From contig JANNNX010000065.1 in NCBI GenBank assembly GCA_031398745.1, forward strand, positions 1 to 64,000: a DNA stretch of 64,000 nucleotides. The letters run 5' to 3'. How positions within the stretch are numbered: the first letter of the stretch is position 1; every line of letters begins with the position of its first letter. Of the stretch, positions 39,809 to 47,099 are shown one piece after another. The stretch comes from JANNNX01 sp031398745 (GTDB taxonomy: Bacteria > Actinomycetota > Acidimicrobiia > Acidimicrobiales > CADCSY01). A program made the translations under genes and the position numbers. The notes beneath the pieces are model-generated. The model searched no databases and was not told the origin of the DNA. It saw only the letters and a list, made by a program, of their open reading frames with translations.

Positions 39809-41008
39809 TCAGTCGAGGAGGGGCATGACCTCGGCGATGAAGCGGTCGGCCATGGTCGGCTCCCCCGGGTCGCGGGTGCCCTTGGTGTCGATGCCGACGT
39901 CCATGCCCACCAGCAGCTCCTGGAGGCCGAGGGCCTGGTAGTCGCGGAGACCGGCGGCGACCTGCTCGGGGGTGCCCATGCTCGTCCCCTTGGGCACCTC
40001 GCCGCCGGGGCCCGGACCGAACGGCGGGGGGCCGGCGTGCTCGTCGCCGCCGCCGCCGCCGTCGGGGCTGTCGTGGCCGGCGGAAGCCGCGGCCTCGTCG
40101 GAGCCGTCGCCGCTGCCCGAACCCACGCCCGTCCGGTTCAGGCGCTCGGCCACCGGGTTGCGACCGAGGAAGCGCTGCTCGAGGGCGAGCTGCTTGTTCA
40201 CCCACTCCATGTAGTCGGGGCCGACCGGGCCGCCGAAGGTGGCGAACGCCGCTTCTCGTGACTCCGCGATGTTCACCGTGGTCTGGGCGCTGGTCCAGCG
40301 CAGGGCCCGCTCGATGGTCTCGTCGTCGTGGCCGGCGGCGTCGAGCTCGCTGCGGTATAGGTCCCACCACTTGACGGTGTTCTCCCACGGGTTGCCGGGC
40401 ACGAACGCCGGGAAGATGTGGGCCGCCCAGCCCTGGGCGGCGGCGTAGCGAATGCCGCCCTCCGACTGGCAGGCCCGCTTGACCACAGGACCGCCGGGGG
40501 TGAAGGCCGCCGGCATGATCCGCTCGTAGAGCGTTCCTCGGTACTGGTCGGTCTCGAACGAGAGAGGCTCGTCGTCGGGGGTGTGGGCCCAGGCCTGGGC
40601 GACGATCTCCATCAGCTCGTTCATGCGGGCCGGGTGCTCGCCGTCGGGCACCTGCCCGAACCCGAGGCCCTCGAAGGGGATGCCCCCGGAGCCGACGCCG
40701 AATACGAAGCGGCCCTGGGTGAGCTGGTCGAGCAGGTTGGCCTGCTCGGCCAGCCGGAACGGGTGGTGCAGCGGCACCACCGACACCAAGAAGCCGACGT
40801 GGATCTGCTCGGTGGCCGCCGCCAGATAGCTGCCGAGCATGAAGTTGTTGCCATAGGTGCTGTAGCCGGTGAAGTGGTGCTCGGCCAGGTAGAAGGCCCC
40901 GAAGCCGCCGGCGTCGAGCGTCTTGGCCGCGTCGATCACGTTCCGGATGATCCGGCTGTCGTGCTCTGGCCCTGGGCTGATCGGGGTCTGGAAGGTCGAG
41001 AACTTCAT
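39809..41008 (-). CDS. LLM-class flavin-dependent oxidoreductase
   Basis: A 399-residue luciferase-like TIM-barrel protein: YLAEHHFTGYS, FLVSVVPLHHPFRLAEQANLLDQLTQGRFVFGVGSGG and the C-terminal MGTPEQVAAGLRDYQALG. These bind FMN or F420. A roughly 40-residue low-complexity insert rich in Gly, Ser, Asp and Pro (about residues 293-335) breaks the barrel's C-terminal part and is not typical. The ATG at 41008 starts MKFSTFQTP; upstream codons lie before the conserved first strand. The substrate is unknown. Confidence 0.88.
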   Translation of the reverse strand: MKFSTFQTPISPGPEHDSRIIRNVIDAAKTLDAGGFGAFYLAEHHFTGYSTYGNNFMLGSYLAAATEQIHVGFLVSVVPLHHPFRLAEQANLLDQLTQGRFVFGVGSGGIPFEGLGFGQVPDGEHPARMNELMEIVAQAWAHTPDDEPLSFETDQYRGTLYERIMPAAFTPGGPVVKRACQSEGGIRYAAAQGWAAHIFPAFVPGNPWENTVKWWDLYRSELDAAGHDDETIERALRWTSAQTTVNIAESREAAFATFGGPVGPDYMEWVNKQLALEQRFLGRNPVAERLNRTGVGSGSGDGSDEAAASAGHDSPDGGGGGDEHAGPPPFGPGPGGEVPKGTSMGTPEQVAAGLRDYQALGLQELLVGMDVGIDTKGTRDPGEPTMADRFIAEVMPLLD

Positions 41009-41126
41009 CGGGCCACCACCGTTCGGAAGAGGGGATCTGGCCGCAGAAACGAAATCAGATTCCGAATAGCAGGGCAAGCCGTGCCTGCCGCGACGACGCA
41101 ACGCCGGGCGGCCGGGGGGCCGCCTC

Positions 41127-41132
41127 TACCAT
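41127..41132 (+). promoter_or_regulatory. -10 box of thrS
   Basis: TACCAT, 10 nt before the ATG at 41143. The short distance leaves no room for a T-box or other leader. Confidence 0.45.
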
Positions 41133-41142
41133 CGGCCACGCC

Positions 41143-43122
41143 ATGACCGACACCATCTCCGTCACGCTGCCCGATGGCTCCGCGCGCCAGCTCGAGGTCG
41201 GCGCCACCGGTGCCGACCTGGCGGCCGCCATCGGTCGACGGTTGGCGGCCGACGCGGTGGCCGTGGTGGTCGACGGCGAGGAGCGAGACCTCACCGGTCC
41301 GTTGCCCGATGGGGCCACGGTGAGCGTGGTCACGGCCAACAGCCCCGAGGGCCGCCACGTGCTGCGCCACTCGACCGCCCACGTGCTGGCCCAGGCGGTA
41401 CTGCAGCTGTTCCCGGGGGCCACCTTCTCCATCGGGCCCGCGATCGAGAACGGCTTCTACTACGACTTCGAGCTTCCCGGCGGCGTGACCTTCTCCGAGG
41501 ACGACCTCGAGCGGATCGAGGCCCGGATGAGCCAGATCGTCGCCGCCGACCAGCCCTTCGTGCGTCAGGAGCTGACCGCGGCCGAGGCCCTCGATCTCTT
41601 CGCGGCCCACCCCTACAAGCGCGAGATCATCGAGCGGGTCGACGCCAGCGAGGTGACCGGGGGCGACGTGGTGTCGATCTACCGCATCAGCCCCGAGTTC
41701 GTCGACCTGTGCCGCGGTCCCCACGTTCCGTCGACTGGCCGGCTCGGCCAGTTCAAGCTCCAGAAGGTGGCCGGCGCCTACTGGCGGGGGGACGAGCACG
41801 GGCCGATGCTCCAGCGCATCTACGGCACCGCCTGGGAGTCGAAGGCGGCGCTGGAGGCCCACCTCCTCCAGCTGGAGGAGGCCGAGCGTCGCGACCACCG
41901 TCGCCTCGGCGCCGAGCTCGACCTGTTCAGCTTTCCGTCCGAGATCGGTGGCGGCCTGCCCGTGTTCCACCCCAAGGGCGCGCTGGTGCGCAAGCTCATG
42001 GAGGACTACTCCCGGGCCGAGCACGACCGGGCCGGGTACGACTTCGTACACACCCCGCACCTGGCCAAGTCGTCGCTGTTCGAGACCTCGGGCCACCTCG
42101 AGTGGTACGCCGAGGGCATGTACCCCCCCATGGAGATGGAGGGCGCGACCTACTACCCGAAGCCGATGAACTGCCCGATGCACATGCTCATCTACCGGTC
42201 GCAGCAGCGCTCGTACCGCGAACTCCCGTTGCGCCTCTTCGAGTTGGGCACCGTCTACCGCTACGAGAAATCCGGCGTCCTCCACGGCCTGATGCGGGCC
42301 CGGGGCTTCACCCAGGACGACTCCCACATCTTCTGCACCCCCGAGCAGTTGGGCGACGAACTGGCCTCGCTGCTGGTGTTCGTGGTCGACGTGCTGCGGG
42401 CCTTCGGCTTCGAGGAGTTCAGCGCCGATCTCTCGACCCGTCCGGAGAAGTTCGTGGGGGAGCCAGCCGATTGGGACGAGGCCGAGGCCGCGCTGGCCGC
42501 GGCGCTCGAGCGAGCCGGCATCGCCTACCAGGTGGCGGAGGGCGAGGGCGCCTTCTACGCCCCGAAGATCGACGTCCACATCCGCGATGCCATCGGCCGG
42601 CCCTGGCAGGTCTCGACCCTCCAGGTCGACTTCCAGCTGCCCGACCGCTTCGACCTGGAGTACGTCGGCGCCGACAACCAGCGCCACCGGCCCCGAGTGA
42701 TCCACCGGGCCCTGTTCGGCTCGGTCGAGCGGTTCCTCGGGATCCTGGTCGAACACCACGCCGGCGCCTTCCCGCTCTGGCTGGCGCCCGTGCAGGTCCG
42801 GGTCCTGCCGGTGCGCGACGACCACCACGACTACGCCCAGTCGGTGGTCGCCCGCTTGCGGTCGGCCGGGTTCCGGGTCGACCTGGTCGACGCCTCCGAG
42901 AAGCTGGGGGCTCGCATCCGCGACGCCAAGGTGACCAAGCTGCCCTACGTCCTGGTGGTGGGCGACGACGACGTCGCCTCGAACACGGTCGGGGTGAACA
43001 GCCGCGACGCCGAGGTCGAGCGGGGGGTGACGGTCGAGGAACTGGTCGATCGCCTCACCGTCGAGGCCGTACCCGGGTCGGTGACTCCTCTGGTCGACCC
43101 ACCGGCCGGGCGGGCGGGCTGA
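41143..43122 (+). CDS. thrS: Threonyl-tRNA synthetase
   Basis: A 659-residue class II synthetase. It has an N-terminal TGS-like domain (1-62), the editing domain with HSTAHVLAQAVLQLFP and DLCRGPHVPSTG, the catalytic core with MNCPMHMLIYRS and VLHGLMRARGFTQDDSHIFC, and a C-terminal anticodon-binding domain. The zinc ligands of the active site (Cys in NCPMH, His) are intact. The HIT gene starts 2 bp after its stop, as in M. tuberculosis. Confidence 0.97.
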   Translation: MTDTISVTLPDGSARQLEVGATGADLAAAIGRRLAADAVAVVVDGEERDLTGPLPDGATVSVVTANSPEGRHVLRHSTAHVLAQAVLQLFPGATFSIGPAIENGFYYDFELPGGVTFSEDDLERIEARMSQIVAADQPFVRQELTAAEALDLFAAHPYKREIIERVDASEVTGGDVVSIYRISPEFVDLCRGPHVPSTGRLGQFKLQKVAGAYWRGDEHGPMLQRIYGTAWESKAALEAHLLQLEEAERRDHRRLGAELDLFSFPSEIGGGLPVFHPKGALVRKLMEDYSRAEHDRAGYDFVHTPHLAKSSLFETSGHLEWYAEGMYPPMEMEGATYYPKPMNCPMHMLIYRSQQRSYRELPLRLFELGTVYRYEKSGVLHGLMRARGFTQDDSHIFCTPEQLGDELASLLVFVVDVLRAFGFEEFSADLSTRPEKFVGEPADWDEAEAALAAALERAGIAYQVAEGEGAFYAPKIDVHIRDAIGRPWQVSTLQVDFQLPDRFDLEYVGADNQRHRPRVIHRALFGSVERFLGILVEHHAGAFPLWLAPVQVRVLPVRDDHHDYAQSVVARLRSAGFRVDLVDASEKLGARIRDAKVTKLPYVLVVGDDDVASNTVGVNSRDAEVERGVTVEELVDRLTVEAVPGSVTPLVDPPAGRAG

Positions 43123-43124
43123 CG

Positions 43125-43640
43125 GTGGCCCTCGAGCACCTGTGGGCCGCCTGGCGGGCCGACTACATGGCCGGGACGACCAAGGCGCCCACCCCCACCG
43201 ACGGTCAGGGTTGCGTGTTCTGCCGGATCCTGGCCGGGGGCGAGGACGACGAGGAGCGCCTCGTCCTCTGGCGGGGCCGGCACGTGTTCGCCCTCCTCAA
43301 TCTCTTCCCCTACACCAGCGGGCACCTCATGGTCCTGCCCTACCGCCACGTGGGGGAGATCGAGGAGCTCGAGTCCGACGAGGCCGCCGAGCTGTGGTCG
43401 GGCGTGACCGACGCAGTGGTCGCCCTCAAGGCCGCCTATGGGCCCGAGGGCCTGAACCTGGGGGCCAACCTGGGGCGGGCGGCGGGGGCGGGGGTGCTCG
43501 GACACCTCCATGTCCACGTGCTGCCCCGGTGGTTCGGTGACTCGAACTTCATGACCCCGGTGGCCGAGGCCCGGGTCGTCCCCGAAGAGCTCAGCGCGAC
43601 CGCGCGTCGACTTCGCGCCGCGTGGCCGGCGCCGGGCTGA
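43125..43640 (+). CDS. HIT-family nucleotide phosphorylase or hydrolase
   Basis: A 171-residue protein with the HIT motif HLHVHVLP and the zinc pair CVFC near residue 30; YTSGHLMVLPYRHV is typical of the Rv2613c-like Ap4A phosphorylase branch. The GTG at 43125 follows the thrS stop by 2 bp. It is followed in M. tuberculosis by pgsA, but here the pgsA gene is 8.7 kb away. Its last 50 bp overlap the 3' end of the opposite-strand kinase gene. Confidence 0.9.
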   Translation: MALEHLWAAWRADYMAGTTKAPTPTDGQGCVFCRILAGGEDDEERLVLWRGRHVFALLNLFPYTSGHLMVLPYRHVGEIEELESDEAAELWSGVTDAVVALKAAYGPEGLNLGANLGRAAGAGVLGHLHVHVLPRWFGDSNFMTPVAEARVVPEELSATARRLRAAWPAPG

Positions 43641-45006
43641 GCGAGGGAGCCGGCTCCGGCGTCGGCTCCGGCAGGTCGAAGCCGAGGATCGCCCCGCCGT
43701 CGGGTGCGTCCTGCACCACCAGCGTCCCGTGCTCGGCCAACACCGCCTGTCGCACGATGGCCAGGCCGAGGCCCGATCCCGGCCGGGTCCGGTCGGCGGC
43801 GCCCCGGTAGAAGCGGTCGAAGACCCGTTCGCGATCGTCGGGAGCGATGCCGGGGCCGTGGTCTCGGACCCGCACCCTGGTCCCCGTCACCCGGAGCTCG
43901 ACCGAGGTGTCGGGGGCACTGAACTTCAGGGCGTTGTCGACCAGGTTCGAGACCGCCCGCTCGAGCATCGTGGGATGCGCGTCGACCGTCGCCGGACGGT
44001 CGGTTGCGACCACGATGCTGCGACCGGTGCGGCGCCGGAAGCGGCTGGCGACGGTGTCGACCAGCCCCGCGAGTTCGACCGGCTGCACGGGCTCGTCGAT
44101 CCGGCCCTCGGTGGCCAGGTCGACCAGCTCGTTGGCCAGGTGGGTCAGCTCTCCCAGCTCGAGCTCGATGTCGGCGACGAGCCGGTGGTGCTCGTCGGCG
44201 TCGAGGTCCTCGGTGCGGGCCAGCACCTCGATGTTGGTCCGCAGGCTGGTCAGAGGTGTCCGTAGCTCGTGGCTGGCGTCTTGGACCAGGCGGTGCTGCT
44301 GCTCCCTCGAGGTGGCCAGCGCCGCCAGCATGGCGTTGAAGCTGGTGGCCAGCCGACCGACCTCGTCGGTGCGGTCGACCAGGATCGGCGAGGCCAGATC
44401 CTCGGTCGCGGCCACGTGCTCGGCGGTGGCGGTCAGGCGGCGGATGGGTCGGGTGGCCCGCCGGGCGAGGACCAGCGAGGCCCCGGCGGCGACCGCGGCC
44501 ACCGCGGCCCCGATGGCCGCCAGCCGGATGCCTAGCCCGGCCAGCACGTCGTCGGTCTCGGTCATGTCCCGGGCGACCTGCACCGCGCCGCCGCCCTCGA
44601 CCGGGAAGGTCAGGAGGCGGTGGTGGACGCCGTCGATGTCGACGTCACGGAAGATCTCCTGACCCCCCGAGCGGGCCAGCTCGGCCTCGGCGTCGGCGAT
44701 CGGCAGCGGGGGTTGGCCGGCGACCTCGAAGAGCGGGACCGCGTCCTCGTCGAGGACCTGGATGGCGGCATCGGATTGGAAGAAGCTCATGGGCGGCCGG
44801 CCCTCGGGGACGTCGGTGATGACGATGTCGCCCGGCACCGGGCCCCGCTGCCCGCCGGCGATGCTGGTGGCCCGCTGGAGCAGGAAGGTGTCGGCCTCGG
44901 CCCGCAGCTCGTGCTCGGTGACCACGAATGCCGCCCAGGCTGCGGCCGCCACCCCTGCCGTCACCAACGCCAGCACCAGTAACGACAGGCGGAGCTGGAG
45001 GCTCAC
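43591..45006 (-). CDS. Sensor histidine kinase
   Basis: A 471-residue membrane kinase. Helix 1 is at about 8-30, the external sensor at 31-155, helix 2 at about 158-182, a HAMP domain to 235, and the phosphoacceptor H246 in QDASHELRTPLTSLR. The ATP-binding domain has NLVDNALKFS, DHGPGIAPDD and GSGLGLAIV. The GTG start overlaps the response regulator stop (GTGA). The domain order resembles MprB-type kinases. It is near a glycosyltransferase pair, suggesting envelope sensing. Confidence 0.93.
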   Translation of the reverse strand: MSLQLRLSLLVLALVTAGVAAAAWAAFVVTEHELRAEADTFLLQRATSIAGGQRGPVPGDIVITDVPEGRPPMSFFQSDAAIQVLDEDAVPLFEVAGQPPLPIADAEAELARSGGQEIFRDVDIDGVHHRLLTFPVEGGGAVQVARDMTETDDVLAGLGIRLAAIGAAVAAVAAGASLVLARRATRPIRRLTATAEHVAATEDLASPILVDRTDEVGRLATSFNAMLAALATSREQQHRLVQDASHELRTPLTSLRTNIEVLARTEDLDADEHHRLVADIELELGELTHLANELVDLATEGRIDEPVQPVELAGLVDTVASRFRRRTGRSIVVATDRPATVDAHPTMLERAVSNLVDNALKFSAPDTSVELRVTGTRVRVRDHGPGIAPDDRERVFDRFYRGAADRTRPGSGLGLAIVRQAVLAEHGTLVVQDAPDGGAILGFDLPEPTPEPAPSLSPAPATRREVDARSR

Positions 45007-45707
45007 GTGGTCGGCATCCGCAGGCTGTAGCCGACACCCCGCACGGTGTGGAGCAGCCGGACCTCGCCCCCGGCCTCGGTCTTGCGCCGGAGGTACCCGA
45101 CGTAGACGTCGAGGGAGCGGGAGGTGGTCTCGAAGTCGAATCCCCAGATCCGGTCGTAGATGACGTCACGGGTGAGCACGATGCCGACGTTGTCGGTGAG
45201 CAGCTCGAGCAGATCGAACTCGGTCTTGGTCAGCTCGAGCGCCCGGTCGCCCCGGCGGGCGGTCCGGGCCAGGGGGTCGACCACGAGGTCGGCCACCGTG
45301 AGTACCGAGGTGGCCCGAGCCAGGCTGGTCCGCCGCAGCAGCGCTCGTAGCCGGGCGAGCAGCTCGTCCAACGCGAACGGCTTGACCAGGTAGTCGTCCG
45401 CTCCCGCATCCAGGCCGGCCACCCGGTCGGCCACCTCGTGGCGGGCGGTGAGGATCAGGATTGGGGTCCGGAGGTCGAGCCGGCGGACGCAGCGGCAGAC
45501 CTCGAGTCCGTCGATGCCGGGCAGCATGATGTCGAGCACCAGCACGTCGTGGCTGCCGGCGGCCGCGCTGGCCAGCCCGTCGGGTCCGGTGGCGGCCGTC
45601 TCGACCTCGAACCCGTTGAGGCGTAGAGCCCGCTGCAACGACTCCCGCACGCCGCGGTCATCTTCCACCACGAGCACGCGATTGCCTGGAGGCAGCGGCT
45701 CGACCAC
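45003..45707 (-). CDS. OmpR-family response regulator
   Basis: A 234-residue regulator. The receiver domain has the acidic pair VVEDD, the phosphoacceptor D59 in LVLDIMLPG, and the switch KPF; the C-terminal winged helix ends in RTVRGVGYSLR. Three in-frame GTG codons are possible (45716, 45713, 45707); 45707 is preferred because it lies 7 nt after TAGGGT, as in other leaderless genes. It is the first gene of the kinase operon and divergent from the glycosyltransferases. Confidence 0.92.
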   Translation of the reverse strand: MVEPLPPGNRVLVVEDDRGVRESLQRALRLNGFEVETAATGPDGLASAAAGSHDVLVLDIMLPGIDGLEVCRCVRRLDLRTPILILTARHEVADRVAGLDAGADDYLVKPFALDELLARLRALLRRTSLARATSVLTVADLVVDPLARTARRGDRALELTKTEFDLLELLTDNVGIVLTRDVIYDRIWGFDFETTSRSLDVYVGYLRRKTEAGGEVRLLHTVRGVGYSLRMPTT

Positions 45708-45740
45708 GGTCACCACCCTACGGAACGATGATCAGAGCTC

Positions 45741-45773
45741 GGTAAGACTCGCAGGTCGGGCCACATTCTTACC
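45741..45773. promoter_or_regulatory. Divergent inverted repeat between the two-component and glycosyltransferase genes
   Basis: GGTAAGA (45741-45747) and its perfect complement TCTTACC (45767-45773), 19 bp apart, lie between the divergent genes. OmpR-type regulators often bind paired sites, so this is a candidate target of the adjacent response regulator. Confidence 0.4.
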
Positions 45774-45851
45774 TTCCTCTTGCGCGCTTCTGGGACCCTG
45801 CTCACCTCGATCCGGCACCATCGGTTCCGACCGCGAGCGACGAGGGGCGCG

Positions 45852-47099
45852 ATGACGACGGTGGCCGAGCCAGACGGCGGCGCACGCCAGGCCCGCCACC
45901 TCGCGGCCGTGGACAGCACGAGCGACGCCAGGGTGCCACCGGCCGCGGCGGGTTGCGACGTCGAGATCGTCGTCCCGGTTCACAACGAGGAGGCGGACCT
46001 GTCCGACAGCGTGCGCCGGTTGCACGCCTACCTGGACGAGCGCTTTCCCTTCTCGTGGCGGATCACGGTGGTCGACAATGCCAGCACCGACGCCACCTGG
46101 GGCATCGCCTGCCGGCTGGTCGACGAGCTGGCCGGGGTGGGCGCCGTCCACCTCGAGCGCAAGGGCCGGGGACGGGCACTGCGGGCCGCGTGGTCGGCCA
46201 GCGATGCCGCCGTGGTGGCCTACATGGACGTCGACCTCTCGACCGATCTCGACGCCCTCCTGCCGCTGGTGTCGCCCCTGCTCTCGGGTCACTCCGAGGT
46301 GGCGATCGGCTCCCGGCTCGTCCCTGGGGCCCGGGTCCGCCGGGGTCCGAAGCGGGAGGTGCTCTCCCGGGGCTACAACCTCCTGCTCCGGTCGGTGTTC
46401 CGGGCCGGGTTCCGCGACGCGCAATGCGGCTTCAAGGCGCTGCGGACCGACGTCGCCCGCCAGCTCCTGCCGCTGGTCGAGAACGACAACTGGTTCTTCG
46501 ACACCGAGCTCCTCCTGCTGACCCGCCGCCTGGGCCTGCGCGTCTTCGAGGTGCCCGTCGACTGGGTGGATGACCCCGACAGCCGGGTGAACATCCGGGC
46601 CACGGTCATGGAGGACCTGCGGGGCATGGCGCGCATGGCTCGGCGGTTCGTGACTGCCAGCGTGCCCTCGCCGGCCGACCGGCCCGACGACCTCGCCCGC
46701 CACGCGACCCGATTCGCTCTGGTCGGGGCGTTCTCGACGGTCGGCCACCTGGCGGGATTCGCGGCGTTGCGCCCGTCGTTGGGCCCGGTGGGCGCCAACC
46801 TGGTCGCACTCGGTGTCGCCACCGTCGCCAACACCGTCGCCCATCGGCGCTTCACCTTCGGGCTGGTGGGTCCCGAGGACCGCCTCCGCCAGTCGGCCGC
46901 CTCCTTCACCATCTTCCTGGCCACCGCCGCGCTGTCGAGCGCGGCCCTGGTGGCGGCGTCGGTTCTGGTCTCGGATTCGACGCTGGTCCTGGGCGCGGTG
47001 CTGGTCGGGGTCCAGGCGTCGGCCACCGCGGCTCGCTTCGCGGCCATGCGATCGTGGGTGTTCGCCAGCGGGCCAGACCGCGGAGGGGACCAGCGATGA
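45852..47099 (+). CDS. GT2 polyprenyl-phosphate glycosyltransferase with GtrA domain
   Basis: A 415-residue protein. Residues about 35-250 form a GT2 domain (EIVVPVHNEEADL, VDNASTDAT, MDVDLSTDLDAL with the DxD-type metal site, GSRLVPGARV). The C-terminal part (about 290-400) is a GtrA-like membrane domain of four helices. It likely makes a polyprenyl-phosphate sugar that the next gene's product uses outside the cell. The ATG at 45852 has GAGGGG about 6 nt upstream. It overlaps the next gene by ATGA. Confidence 0.9.
   Translation: MTTVAEPDGGARQARHLAAVDSTSDARVPPAAAGCDVEIVVPVHNEEADLSDSVRRLHAYLDERFPFSWRITVVDNASTDATWGIACRLVDELAGVGAVHLERKGRGRALRAAWSASDAAVVAYMDVDLSTDLDALLPLVSPLLSGHSEVAIGSRLVPGARVRRGPKREVLSRGYNLLLRSVFRAGFRDAQCGFKALRTDVARQLLPLVENDNWFFDTELLLLTRRLGLRVFEVPVDWVDDPDSRVNIRATVMEDLRGMARMARRFVTASVPSPADRPDDLARHATRFALVGAFSTVGHLAGFAALRPSLGPVGANLVALGVATVANTVAHRRFTFGLVGPEDRLRQSAASFTIFLATAALSSAALVAASVLVSDSTLVLGAVLVGVQASATAARFAAMRSWVFASGPDRGGDQR

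Noticed and set aside
41009..41142. Possible T-box leader of thrS
   Set aside because: The -10-like TACCAT is only 10 nt from the ATG, and no T-box sequence or specifier stem is visible.
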